Shown here piece by piece: positions 54,172 to 61,960 of a stretch of DNA of 64,000 nucleotides. The first letter of the stretch is position 1, and each line of letters opens with the position of its first letter. This stretch comes from Candidatus Kapaibacterium sp. (lineage in GTDB: Bacteria; Bacteroidota; Ignavibacteria; Kapaibacteriales; HRBIN21): assembly GCA_938084565.1 (NCBI GenBank), contig CALKEU010000003.1, positions 50,001-114,000 on the forward strand. The letters run 5' to 3'. The notes beneath the pieces were generated by a model. That model did not search any database and was not told the origin of the DNA. It saw nothing but the letters and a program-made list of their open reading frames with translations. Made by a program: the position numbers and the translations under genes.

Positions 54172-56310
54172 TCATGCCTCTTCGGTCACCTGGGCCCGAT
54201 GCTCTTCGATGAGCTTCTGCTGAATGTGTGGAGGCACAGGCACATATTCAGCGAAGCGCTGCGTGTAGGTAGCTCGTCCCTGGGTCAGCGAGCGCAGGGC
54301 AGCAGCGTACTTATCCAACTCGGCTAGCGGCATGTGGGCCCGAATGCGTTGATAGTGCCCATCGCTTTCAATACCGAGGATGACAGCCCGGCGTGTCGGC
54401 AAATCGCTCATAACGGCACCGACGTACTCTTCGGGCACGGTGATGAGGACTTCGTAGATAGGTTCGAGCACGCGCGGTTCGGCTTCCAGAAAGGCATTCT
54501 TGAAGGCCATCATGCCGGCGATTTTGAAGGCAGCTTCGTTCGAATCGACCGGGTGCATCTTGCCGTCGAAGACGCTGACGCGGATATCGCGGACGTAGGA
54601 GCCCGTCAGCGGGCCATCCTGCATCTTCTCCATGATACCCTTCAGGATCGCGGGCATGAAGCGGGCATCGATGACTCCCCCGACAATGCAGTTGAGGAAA
54701 GCAAGTTTCCCGCCCCACGGGAGCTCGTATTCCTCTTTGCTGCGGACAGTCAGCCCGGCAGGATCGGGCATGCCTTCGGTGTACGGCTCAATGAGCAAGT
54801 GTACTTCGGCATACTGGCCAGCGCCACCGGTTTGCTTCTTGTGCTTGTAGTAGCCCTTAGCGGGTTTCTGGATCGTTTCCCGGTAAGGGATGCGGGGTTC
54901 GGCAAATTCTACTTCAACACGAAAGCGGTGCTGGAGCAGCCAGCGCGCTACGGCGAGGTGGAGTTCCCCTTGCCCGTGGAGGATGATCTGTCGGAGTTCC
55001 TGCGCATGCTCGACACGATAGCTCGGATCCTCTTCCTGGAGCTGGTGGAGAGCAGTGCCAACCTTTTCCTCGTCGCCTTTCCTAACCGGGACGACGGCAA
55101 CGCGCACGCGGGGTGGAGGAAACTCAATCGCTGGGAGGGTAACCGTAGCGCTGTTCCTGTCGTGCAGGGTATTGTTCGTGTGAGTATTGCGGAGCTTGAC
55201 CGTAGCGGCCAAATCCCCAGCCGCAATCGGGCTCACCTCTGTTCGCTTCTTGCCGAGCACGGTGAAAAGCTGTGGAATGCGCTCGACAGTGCCTGTCTGG
55301 GCATTGATGAGCTCCATGCCTGCGCGGAGCGTGCCAGAGTAGAGGCGCAGGAAGCTCATATCGCCGAGACTGGGCTCGGAGAGTGTCCGATAGACAAAAG
55401 CCACAGGAGGTCCAGAAGGATCACATGCCAAGAGTCGGCCATCAGCCAATCGGACTGGTGGTAGCTCCGTTGGGGCGGGGAGGATCGTGGTCAGGAAGTC
55501 TAGAAGCCGTGAAAGCCCAATGTCGGTCTGTGCACTAGCACAGAGGATAGGAACAACGGCGCGCTGGAGGAGAGCCTGCCGCAAGCCGCGGCGCAACTCC
55601 TCATCGCTGAGCTGGCCATTCGTGAAGTAAGCTTCCATGAGGGCCTCGTCTGCGACAGCGACGGCTTCCATGAGCTGCTCACGGAAGCGGTAGACTCGCT
55701 CGCGCTCGCTTTCGGGGACAGGGGTCGGTGGAGCAGGTTTGCCTGGGGTATCAGGACCGTAGAGGTGTTGGGTGAGGACATCGACAATACCGCGGAGTTG
55801 CCCACCCTCGTACAGGGGATAGTGCAGCACAACGGCAGCGCTACTGAGGCGCTGGCGGATATGCTCGACTGCTCGTTCGAAGTCAGCCTGTTCGCTGTCG
55901 GGTTTACTCAGAAGGCACGCTATTGGGAGCGACTCCCGTGCAGCATGCTGCCATAGAAGTTCGGTGCCAACTTCGACGCCGCTCTGGAGACTGACCAGCA
56001 GGAGCCCAAGATCGGCAACGCGGAGGGCCGGCAGGACCTGCCCGAGGAAATCATCGTAGCCGGGGGTATCGAGCAGGTTCAGCTTGTAGCCATTCCACTC
56101 AAAGGTGAGCAAGCTGGTGAAAACAGAGGTGCCGCGCTCATGCTCGAGCTCGTGATAGTCTGAGACGGTGTTGCGTTCTCCAATGCTCCCCTTCCGGGAC
56201 GTGGCTCCGGCGTAGTAGAGGAGGGCTTCCGCCAAGCTGGTTTTCCCGCAGCCGGCGTGCCCTAAGAGCACGGCATTCCGTATGGAGTGGGCCTCGTAGA
56301 CTCTCATCAT
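54172..56310 (-). CDS. elongation factor G-like GTPase (EF-G paralogue)
   Basis: 712 residues with EF-G domain order: G domain, beta-barrel, then domains III-V (TGGAGQYAEVHLLIEPY and the C-terminal EPIYEVLITVPEEYVGAVMSDLPTRRAVILG). G1 is GHAGCGKT (17-24) and G3 DTPGYDDF (81-88). G4, normally NKxD, is SKPD (S135), and switch I reads ERGTSV. Such EF-G-like proteins (EF-G2/FusA2 type) do not always drive translocation and may act in ribosome rescue or as accessory factors. ATG at 56310 is chosen over a TTG at 56322. Confidence 0.87.
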   Translation of the reverse strand: MMRVYEAHSIRNAVLLGHAGCGKTSLAEALLYYAGATSRKGSIGERNTVSDYHELEHERGTSVFTSLLTFEWNGYKLNLLDTPGYDDFLGQVLPALRVADLGLLLVSLQSGVEVGTELLWQHAARESLPIACLLSKPDSEQADFERAVEHIRQRLSSAAVVLHYPLYEGGQLRGIVDVLTQHLYGPDTPGKPAPPTPVPESERERVYRFREQLMEAVAVADEALMEAYFTNGQLSDEELRRGLRQALLQRAVVPILCASAQTDIGLSRLLDFLTTILPAPTELPPVRLADGRLLACDPSGPPVAFVYRTLSEPSLGDMSFLRLYSGTLRAGMELINAQTGTVERIPQLFTVLGKKRTEVSPIAAGDLAATVKLRNTHTNNTLHDRNSATVTLPAIEFPPPRVRVAVVPVRKGDEEKVGTALHQLQEEDPSYRVEHAQELRQIILHGQGELHLAVARWLLQHRFRVEVEFAEPRIPYRETIQKPAKGYYKHKKQTGGAGQYAEVHLLIEPYTEGMPDPAGLTVRSKEEYELPWGGKLAFLNCIVGGVIDARFMPAILKGIMEKMQDGPLTGSYVRDIRVSVFDGKMHPVDSNEAAFKIAGMMAFKNAFLEAEPRVLEPIYEVLITVPEEYVGAVMSDLPTRRAVILGIESDGHYQRIRAHMPLAELDKYAAALRSLTQGRATYTQRFAEYVPVPPHIQQKLIEEHRAQVTEEA

Positions 56311-56350
56311 CGGGATCAGCAACGTCCGACATGCCGACGGTGCGAGGCCG

Positions 56351-56358
56351 TAAAAATA
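56351..56358 (-). promoter_or_regulatory. possible -7 element for the EF-G-like gene
   Basis: Minus strand reads TATTTTTA, one mismatch from TANNTTTG, about 41 bp upstream of the ATG. The 96-bp gap 56311-56406 otherwise shows only a GC-rich imperfect palindrome (near 56376-56392). Confidence 0.3.
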
Positions 56359-56406
56359 GCAACTTCGCTACAAAGGGCCCAGGGCCTTGGGACTGTCCGC
56401 CGGAGC

Positions 56407-57030
56407 TCAGCAGTGGCGGAGAATGCGGGCGTACTGGTTGAGCACGAGTGGATAGAGCTCATGCTCGTACGGTAGGAGGCGTGCGGCAAGGCTCTCGGGA
56501 GTATCATCGGGGGAAATGGGGATGCGGATTTGAGCAATGACCGGACCGGTATCGTATTCCTCGTCCACCAAGTGTACGCTAGCACCGGTATAGGTTTCCC
56601 CAGCCTGGAGGAGGGCTCGGTGGACGTGCAGTCCGTACATCCCAGGGCCCCCGAACTTCGGGAGCAGAGCGGGGTGGATATTGAGGATGCGGCCGCGATA
56701 GGCATGGACCACCGCCGGCGGAACTTTCTTCAGGTACCCAGCTAAGGCGATCAACTCGACTGCGTGGCTCTCGAGGGTGTGGAGGAGGGCGACAACGTAG
56801 TCATCCGGATTGGGATGGGTTGCGCTACTCAAGTGCACGAAGGGGATAGAGTAGCGGTGAGCAACCTCCCGAACTCCGGCGGTGGAATTATTGCTGAGGA
56901 TCAGCACGATGCGGTAGAGGGCTTCTGGACGGAAGGAGAAGCGCACGAGGGCGTCAGCATTGCTCCCACGGCCGGAAGCGAAGACGGCGACACGGACAGG
57001 GTCGGGTTTAGCGCTTGCTGCGGACTCCAT
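56407..57030 (-). CDS. purN: phosphoribosylglycinamide formyltransferase
   Basis: 207 residues. GRGSNADAL (20-28) binds GAR phosphate, and the catalytic set N117, H119 and D160 is present in ILNIHPALLP and DEEYDTGPV. It formylates GAR with 10-formyl-THF in purine synthesis. It overlaps the unknown Rossmann gene by 23 bp and is the last gene of the carB-prmC-metE unit. Confidence 0.95.
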   Translation of the reverse strand: MESAASAKPDPVRVAVFASGRGSNADALVRFSFRPEALYRIVLILSNNSTAGVREVAHRYSIPFVHLSSATHPNPDDYVVALLHTLESHAVELIALAGYLKKVPPAVVHAYRGRILNIHPALLPKFGGPGMYGLHVHRALLQAGETYTGASVHLVDEEYDTGPVIAQIRIPISPDDTPESLAARLLPYEHELYPLVLNQYARILRHC

Positions 57031-58681
57031 GCTCTTCGTGGGTCAGGATCCATGCGGCAACACTGCCTTCGTCGATTGTGGGAAGGTGGGTCCAGAGGAG
57101 GTACCATTCCCCATGGGCGGAGCTGGTGTCGGTACCATTGGCCTGGGCAGCCTCAAGCATGAGGCGGAAGCGCTGCCGCCAGCGTTCCATATTGAGCGGG
57201 CGGAGGTCTATCCAGCCAGCTTCGCACCAGCGTTCGAGCGCCTCAGGCGTGCACTGATGCGATTCCTTCGGGCTTGGGATTTTGACCTCAGCGCCGCGCA
57301 GATAGTGGTGCCCGTCAGGTAGTAGGATGACAAGCCCGATGGTGAGAATCTGTGATCGGAGGTGCTCATCGCGGCAGAGCAGGTTCCAGAGGCTTGCGGA
57401 GAGATCCTCGGGCGTGTGTTCCACGACGGTTTCCATGGAGCCGAAGGCGCGTCTGAAGAGGTGGGCCTCATAGAGAAGCTTGGTCAAGCGCGGGGGACCG
57501 AGCATTTCGAAGGCGATCCCTTCCGTGTTGTGGGCGCGCTCGAGCTGGCGCAGAAGCTCGATAGCTACATGGCGTAGGGCCCCGCCGCGATAGCTTGGCC
57601 CGAGAATGGCTGCATCGAGGGCGGCAATGATGTCATGCCCGGTATTGCCCCCGAGGATTTCCCGTACAACGGCTTCAGCAATCTCCTCCGGTGTGATGAG
57701 CTCCATTTGGCCAAGAGCACTGACGGTCTCAAATTCCGCACGGGAGAACATCCCATTTTCGCCTGTGTCGATAAAAACCGAGCGCAAAGGCTCCTCAAGG
57801 CGGCGGAGGGCTGCCGGAGGCGATGTGGGAAACACCTCCTCAAGAGGGAGCGCTTCTTCCGGAGGGAGGTCAACTCGGAGGAGGGGCCGACCGTGGAAGA
57901 GCACTTCGTCGTATGCGATGCGCTTCCAGGCAATGATAGCGGCTGGCTTGAGCTCCTTGACAATAGGCGCTCCGGGCGTGCGCCCCAGGAGGAACAGCAA
58001 CAGGGAATGTGCCCCTGCGATGGCGGATTTGGCAAGGAGGACCCGTGAGGGGCGTTCTTCGCTGTGTGTGTACGGAATGTTGAGTCCCATGCCGCCAGTG
58101 CCGGTGGTCCCCACCTTCAGGTAGAACCGTGTCCCAGCAGCCAGTAAGCTGTGGTAGAGGATCTGGATATGGCGGATAAGCTGCGGGATGTAGAGGCTGG
58201 TGAGGAGTCGTTCGACCGCCTCGGAGGCTCCGGTGCCGTGTTGTACGGCATGCCAGGCTGCATAGGCCGAAGCATAGAGGTTCTGGTAGGCAATGGCAGT
58301 GGCTGTGTTGATGCAGTCAATGACAATATCGGGACGCACCTCGGTGAGGAGTTCGTAGAGGGCCGAATGCTGGAGGCGCTGCTCATCGAGTTCGCCGAGG
58401 ATGTCTTCAATTAGGGCCGCTCGAGTGGCTGGATCGTGCAGGAGTGCTTCCCGGGAGAGCTCTTTCCAGGCGCTGCGGAGGAAGATATCCCCCCAGCGAG
58501 CTTCAATAGGCACGTTCGGGAAGAGGCGCTGCAGTTCGGCTGCAGCTGCCTCGGCTTCAGGACGGCGGAGCGAGGTGAGGACAAGCCGTTTGGGGCCTTC
58601 CTGGAGCAGGCGACGGCAGACGGCCATACCGACTAAACCCCAGCCGCCAAGCACGAGGACAGTACGCTCACGGAGTTCCAT
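57008..58681 (-). CDS. large NAD(P)-binding Rossmann protein of unknown function
   Basis: 557 residues. An N-terminal nucleotide-binding motif LVLGGWGLVGMAVCRRLL (9-26, GxxGLVG) resembles extended SDR/epimerases, and VRPDIVIDCINTAT fits the fourth strand of such a fold. Further on are KVGTTGTGGMGLNIPYTHSEERPS and ALDAAILGPSYRGGALRHVAIELL, which I cannot assign. No YxxxK catalytic pair is obvious. It lies between metE (14-bp overlap) and purN (23-bp overlap), two folate-using enzymes, which may or may not be meaningful. Confidence 0.7.
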   Translation of the reverse strand: MELRERTVLVLGGWGLVGMAVCRRLLQEGPKRLVLTSLRRPEAEAAAAELQRLFPNVPIEARWGDIFLRSAWKELSREALLHDPATRAALIEDILGELDEQRLQHSALYELLTEVRPDIVIDCINTATAIAYQNLYASAYAAWHAVQHGTGASEAVERLLTSLYIPQLIRHIQILYHSLLAAGTRFYLKVGTTGTGGMGLNIPYTHSEERPSRVLLAKSAIAGAHSLLLFLLGRTPGAPIVKELKPAAIIAWKRIAYDEVLFHGRPLLRVDLPPEEALPLEEVFPTSPPAALRRLEEPLRSVFIDTGENGMFSRAEFETVSALGQMELITPEEIAEAVVREILGGNTGHDIIAALDAAILGPSYRGGALRHVAIELLRQLERAHNTEGIAFEMLGPPRLTKLLYEAHLFRRAFGSMETVVEHTPEDLSASLWNLLCRDEHLRSQILTIGLVILLPDGHHYLRGAEVKIPSPKESHQCTPEALERWCEAGWIDLRPLNMERWRQRFRLMLEAAQANGTDTSSAHGEWYLLWTHLPTIDEGSVAAWILTHEEHGVRSKR

Positions 58682-60971
58682 CGTGTTCGTTCCGGGTTGC
58701 CGTGGTACGGATAGCTAAGTGCTGGCGCATGTGATGGGCGGCAGCAACCATGTTGCGGAGAGCAGGGATGACCTCCTCCCATCGGCGGGTCTTTAAGCCA
58801 CAGTCGGGATTGATCCAAACGGCCTCCGGCGGTACGATGTGCAGGACGCGCCAGATCGTCCCCTCGATGTCGGACTGCTGTGGGATGGCGGGGGAGTGGA
58901 CATCATAGACTCCAACGCCGACCTGCAGACTGCCACTGGGTAAAGCTGCGAAGTTGTCGACAATTGCCCCGCGGCTACGAGAGCCTTCGATGGAGAGCAC
59001 GTCGAAATCGAGTGCTGCGATGAAGTCGAGGATGTCGTCGAATTCCGAGTAGCACATGTGTGTGTGGATTTGGGTTTCGGGACGGGCCTTGGCATGGCAG
59101 AGCCGAAAGGCGCGCGTGGCCCAGCGGAAGTACTCCGCCCAATCTCGGCGTTTCAAGGGTGCACCTTCTCGAAAGGCGGGCTCGTCGATTTGGATGATGC
59201 GGATGCCGGCAGCTTCGAGGTCGCGTACCTCATCGGCAATGGAGAGCGCCAGTTCGTAGGCCAACTCCTCAGCCGAGATGTCCTGCCGCCAGTAGCTCCA
59301 CAGGAGCATGGTTACCGGACCGGTGAGCATGCCCTTGACCGGGCGTGGAGTCAGGGATTGGGCATAGGTGATGTAAGGCACCGTCATCGGGCGCGGGCGC
59401 CAAACATCCCCGTAGATGATGGGGGGGCGGTAGACACGGGAGCCATACGAGAGTACCCATCCGTGCTCAGTCGTGGCAATACCTTCGAGCTGTTCGGCAA
59501 AGTACTCTACCATGTCGCTGCGCTCGAATTCGCCATGGACGAGCACGTCGAGCCCGAGCTCTTCCTGGACGGCGATGGCATGCCGGATGTGGTTACGGAT
59601 GGCCGTCTCATACTGTTCGGCAGAGAGTTCACCACGACGGTACTGAGTCCGGATACGGCGAATTTCGGCCGTCTGAGGGAAGGAGCCGATGGTGGTAGTC
59701 GGTAGTATGGGTAGCTGAAGGAGCTGGCTCTGCAGGCGACGCCGTTCAGCGGCTGAGGGATGGCGATGGAAGTCTGCTTCGGTGAGTGCGGCCAGCCGTT
59801 GGCGAACATGCTCGTTACGGGCAAAGGGGAGGTGCAGGAGTTGGCTTGTCGCATGAACAGCCTGCAGGGCAGCTGAGTCGCCCAACCAGGCGGCTTTCAG
59901 CAGGCGTAGCTCGGCGATGCGCTCTCGCGCAAAGGCCAGACGTTCGAGCAGGCCCGACGGCAGACGTTGCTCAAGGGCCGTGGTCACTGGCAGATGTGCG
60001 AGCGGACAGGAGGGAGCAAGCACAATATCCCCGCAGAATCGATGGAGCTCTTCCAGGAAGTGCAGGCGCTCTCGCAGGTCAGAGCGCCAGACTTGGCGTC
60101 CATTGACGATACCGGCAATGAGCGTCTTCCCCGTTGGGAAGCCGTAGCGCTGCAGCAGATGCCAGTTCTCGCTGTTTGAGACGAAGTCGAGCCCCAGTCC
60201 GCTGACGGGAAGCTCGGCATAGCGCTGAAAATCGCAGACGCTGTCGTAGTAACACAGCACCCAGAGGGCTACCCGATGAGCGCTGAGTTCGCTGTACCAA
60301 GCGTGGACAAGCTGCCAGTGCTCTTCGGGTACATCCAGTGCCAGGGCTGGTTCGTGCACGAGAATCTGGGTAACGCCTTCGGCGGCCAAGGAGCTGAGGA
60401 GTTTAGCAAAGACTGGCACGACGGCTGCTCCGAAATCGGCAAGCTCGGAGTCGGTTAGCGGTGCTCCTGCCGTAGGGCTGCTATCGGCCGGGCGTACTCG
60501 CTTCGAGAGGCGCAGGAAAGTGTAGGGGCCAATCAGGGTCGGCACGGTCTCTGCCCCGTGGTGGCGGTAGAAGAGCACGTCGTCGAGCGGGAAGTTCTGC
60601 TGGAGCTCGAAGCGGGGTTCCTCAAGTTCGGGCACGAGGTAGTGGTAGTTTGTGTTGAACCACTTGGTCAGCTCGAGTGCGTGCCGGCCGCGGGCCATCG
60701 CAAAGTAGGTCGTCAATCCCTCGTAAGGCTGAAAGCGGCGGGGGATGGCCCCAAGCATGACAGCCGTATCCAGCATGGGGTCGTAGAGGGAGAGCTCGTT
60801 GCAGGGCACAATATCCATGCCTTCATACTCCCGGAGCCGCTCTCGCTTGAGTGTGGCAATGCCCTGCAGGAAATCAGCTTCGGTGAGGGAGCCGGACCAA
60901 AAGCCCTCCAGGAGCCTCTTATACTGGCGCTGCTCCCCGAGCCGTGGAAAGCCAAAGGCGAGTGTACGCAT
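58668..60971 (-). CDS. metE: cobalamin-independent methionine synthase
   Basis: 767 residues, the normal double-barrel length. The N-terminal barrel begins TLAFGFPRLGEQRQYKRLLE, and the catalytic C-terminal barrel has TTIGSFPQTAEIRRIRTQ, VHGEFERSDMVEYFAE and the zinc site with His and Cys in IHTHMCYSEF plus the late Cys in NPDCGLKTR. It methylates homocysteine with 5-methyl-THF-glutamate. Two direct repeats upstream (60985-61007) could be an operator. Confidence 0.97.
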   Translation of the reverse strand: MRTLAFGFPRLGEQRQYKRLLEGFWSGSLTEADFLQGIATLKRERLREYEGMDIVPCNELSLYDPMLDTAVMLGAIPRRFQPYEGLTTYFAMARGRHALELTKWFNTNYHYLVPELEEPRFELQQNFPLDDVLFYRHHGAETVPTLIGPYTFLRLSKRVRPADSSPTAGAPLTDSELADFGAAVVPVFAKLLSSLAAEGVTQILVHEPALALDVPEEHWQLVHAWYSELSAHRVALWVLCYYDSVCDFQRYAELPVSGLGLDFVSNSENWHLLQRYGFPTGKTLIAGIVNGRQVWRSDLRERLHFLEELHRFCGDIVLAPSCPLAHLPVTTALEQRLPSGLLERLAFARERIAELRLLKAAWLGDSAALQAVHATSQLLHLPFARNEHVRQRLAALTEADFHRHPSAAERRRLQSQLLQLPILPTTTIGSFPQTAEIRRIRTQYRRGELSAEQYETAIRNHIRHAIAVQEELGLDVLVHGEFERSDMVEYFAEQLEGIATTEHGWVLSYGSRVYRPPIIYGDVWRPRPMTVPYITYAQSLTPRPVKGMLTGPVTMLLWSYWRQDISAEELAYELALSIADEVRDLEAAGIRIIQIDEPAFREGAPLKRRDWAEYFRWATRAFRLCHAKARPETQIHTHMCYSEFDDILDFIAALDFDVLSIEGSRSRGAIVDNFAALPSGSLQVGVGVYDVHSPAIPQQSDIEGTIWRVLHIVPPEAVWINPDCGLKTRRWEEVIPALRNMVAAAHHMRQHLAIRTTATRNEHDGTP

Positions 60972-60984
60972 TGGAGGCCGCGCA

Positions 60985-61007
60985 GACAGGTGACTGCATG
61001 ACAGGTG
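60985..61007 (-). promoter_or_regulatory. direct-repeat operator candidate upstream of metE
   Basis: A perfect 8-bp direct repeat, GACAGGTG at 60985-60992 and 61000-61007 (plus strand), with a 15-bp period, lies between the metE ATG (60971) and a -7-like TAAATTCG (61008-61015, minus strand). The place is right for a repressor site that blocks initiation. Confidence 0.35.
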
Positions 61008-61012
61008 CGAAT

Positions 61013-61960
61013 TTAGCGAACGGCCGTAGGGTCCGGGGTGGAGAGTGTGCCGACGGTGCCTATGAGCACCCGCTCCGTGCCGGCATAATCCCGGCGTAGG
61101 CGGAGCTGGGCTGTCGTGGGACGGAAGAGCTCTACGACGGCTTCGGCAGAGCCGTCCCCGAGCTCGAGGACGAAAGCCCCACCGGGTGTGAGTAAGCGGG
61201 GGAAGAGCTCGGCAAAGCGGCGGTAGAAGGTGAGCCCGTCGGCCTCGTCCGTTAGGGCTTGTCGGGGTTCATAGAACCGGATCTCGGGCTGGAGCTCTGA
61301 GAGGCGGGCTGCAGGGATATAGGGTGGATTGGCCACAACCAGATGGAAAGGCGCCCCCGGGGGGATGGTGTGGAGGATATCCAGCTGGCGGAAGCGCACG
61401 TGGAGCAATCCGAGGCGGCGGGCATTTTCCCGTGCCAGTCGGAGTGCTGCTCTCGAGATATCGATACCGTAGACGCAAGCTTCCGGGAAATGGTACGCTA
61501 AGGCCAGGGCAATGCAGCCGGAGCCGGTACCGATATCCAGAATACGCACCGGCCGTGGCCAAGGCACAGTCCGCAGCAGTGTTAGCGCTTCCTCGACGAG
61601 GAGCTCTGTCTCCGGCCGCGGGATGAAGACCCCGCGGCGGATACGGAGGCTGAGGTCGTAGAAATCGATTGTCCCCAGGAGGTACTGCAGGGGTTCTCGT
61701 TGGAGGCGGCGTCGGAGCAAGCGGCTGAGGCGGCGGTACGCCGCCGGCGGGACCGGGGTATCACCACGGACGAAGAGCTCTAGGCGAGACAGCCCCAGTA
61801 CATGGCCGAGGAGGAGCTCGGCCGTGCGCCGAGGGCTGTCAAGGCCAGCCTCTTCCAGCAGCTGTGCAGTAGCGGCAAGCAGATCTTGGAGCCGAGCGCA
61901 CCTGAGCCGGAGCTTACTCAGCGTGATACTCCTGGAGCGGCTTGACGTGGAGTTCGGCAT
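61013..61960 (-). CDS. prmC: peptide chain release factor N5-glutamine methyltransferase
   Basis: 315 residues if started at the ATG at 61960. An N-terminal helical domain (LEEAGLDSPRRTAELLLGHVLGL) and a class I SAM methyltransferase with ILDIGTGSGCIALAL and the catalytic NPPY (VVANPPYIP) are clear. It methylates the GGQ Gln of RF1/RF2. The start is uncertain: the ATG lies 47 bp inside carB with no ribosome site, whereas a CTG at 61918 follows AGGAG by 7 bp, sits at the carB stop and gives a more usual N-terminus. Confidence 0.92.
   Translation of the reverse strand: MPNSTSSRSRSITLSKLRLRCARLQDLLAATAQLLEEAGLDSPRRTAELLLGHVLGLSRLELFVRGDTPVPPAAYRRLSRLLRRRLQREPLQYLLGTIDFYDLSLRIRRGVFIPRPETELLVEEALTLLRTVPWPRPVRILDIGTGSGCIALALAYHFPEACVYGIDISRAALRLARENARRLGLLHVRFRQLDILHTIPPGAPFHLVVANPPYIPAARLSELQPEIRFYEPRQALTDEADGLTFYRRFAELFPRLLTPGGAFVLELGDGSAEAVVELFRPTTAQLRLRRDYAGTERVLIGTVGTLSTPDPTAVR

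Noticed and set aside
54334-55464. Plus-strand 376-residue frame inside the EF-G-like gene
   Set aside because: Antisense shadow caused by GC-rich codon structure; the minus strand encodes a clear EF-G paralogue.
60972-61012. Riboswitch before metE
   Set aside because: Only 41 bp lie between metE and prmC, too short for a cobalamin or SAM aptamer, and no conserved motif is present.
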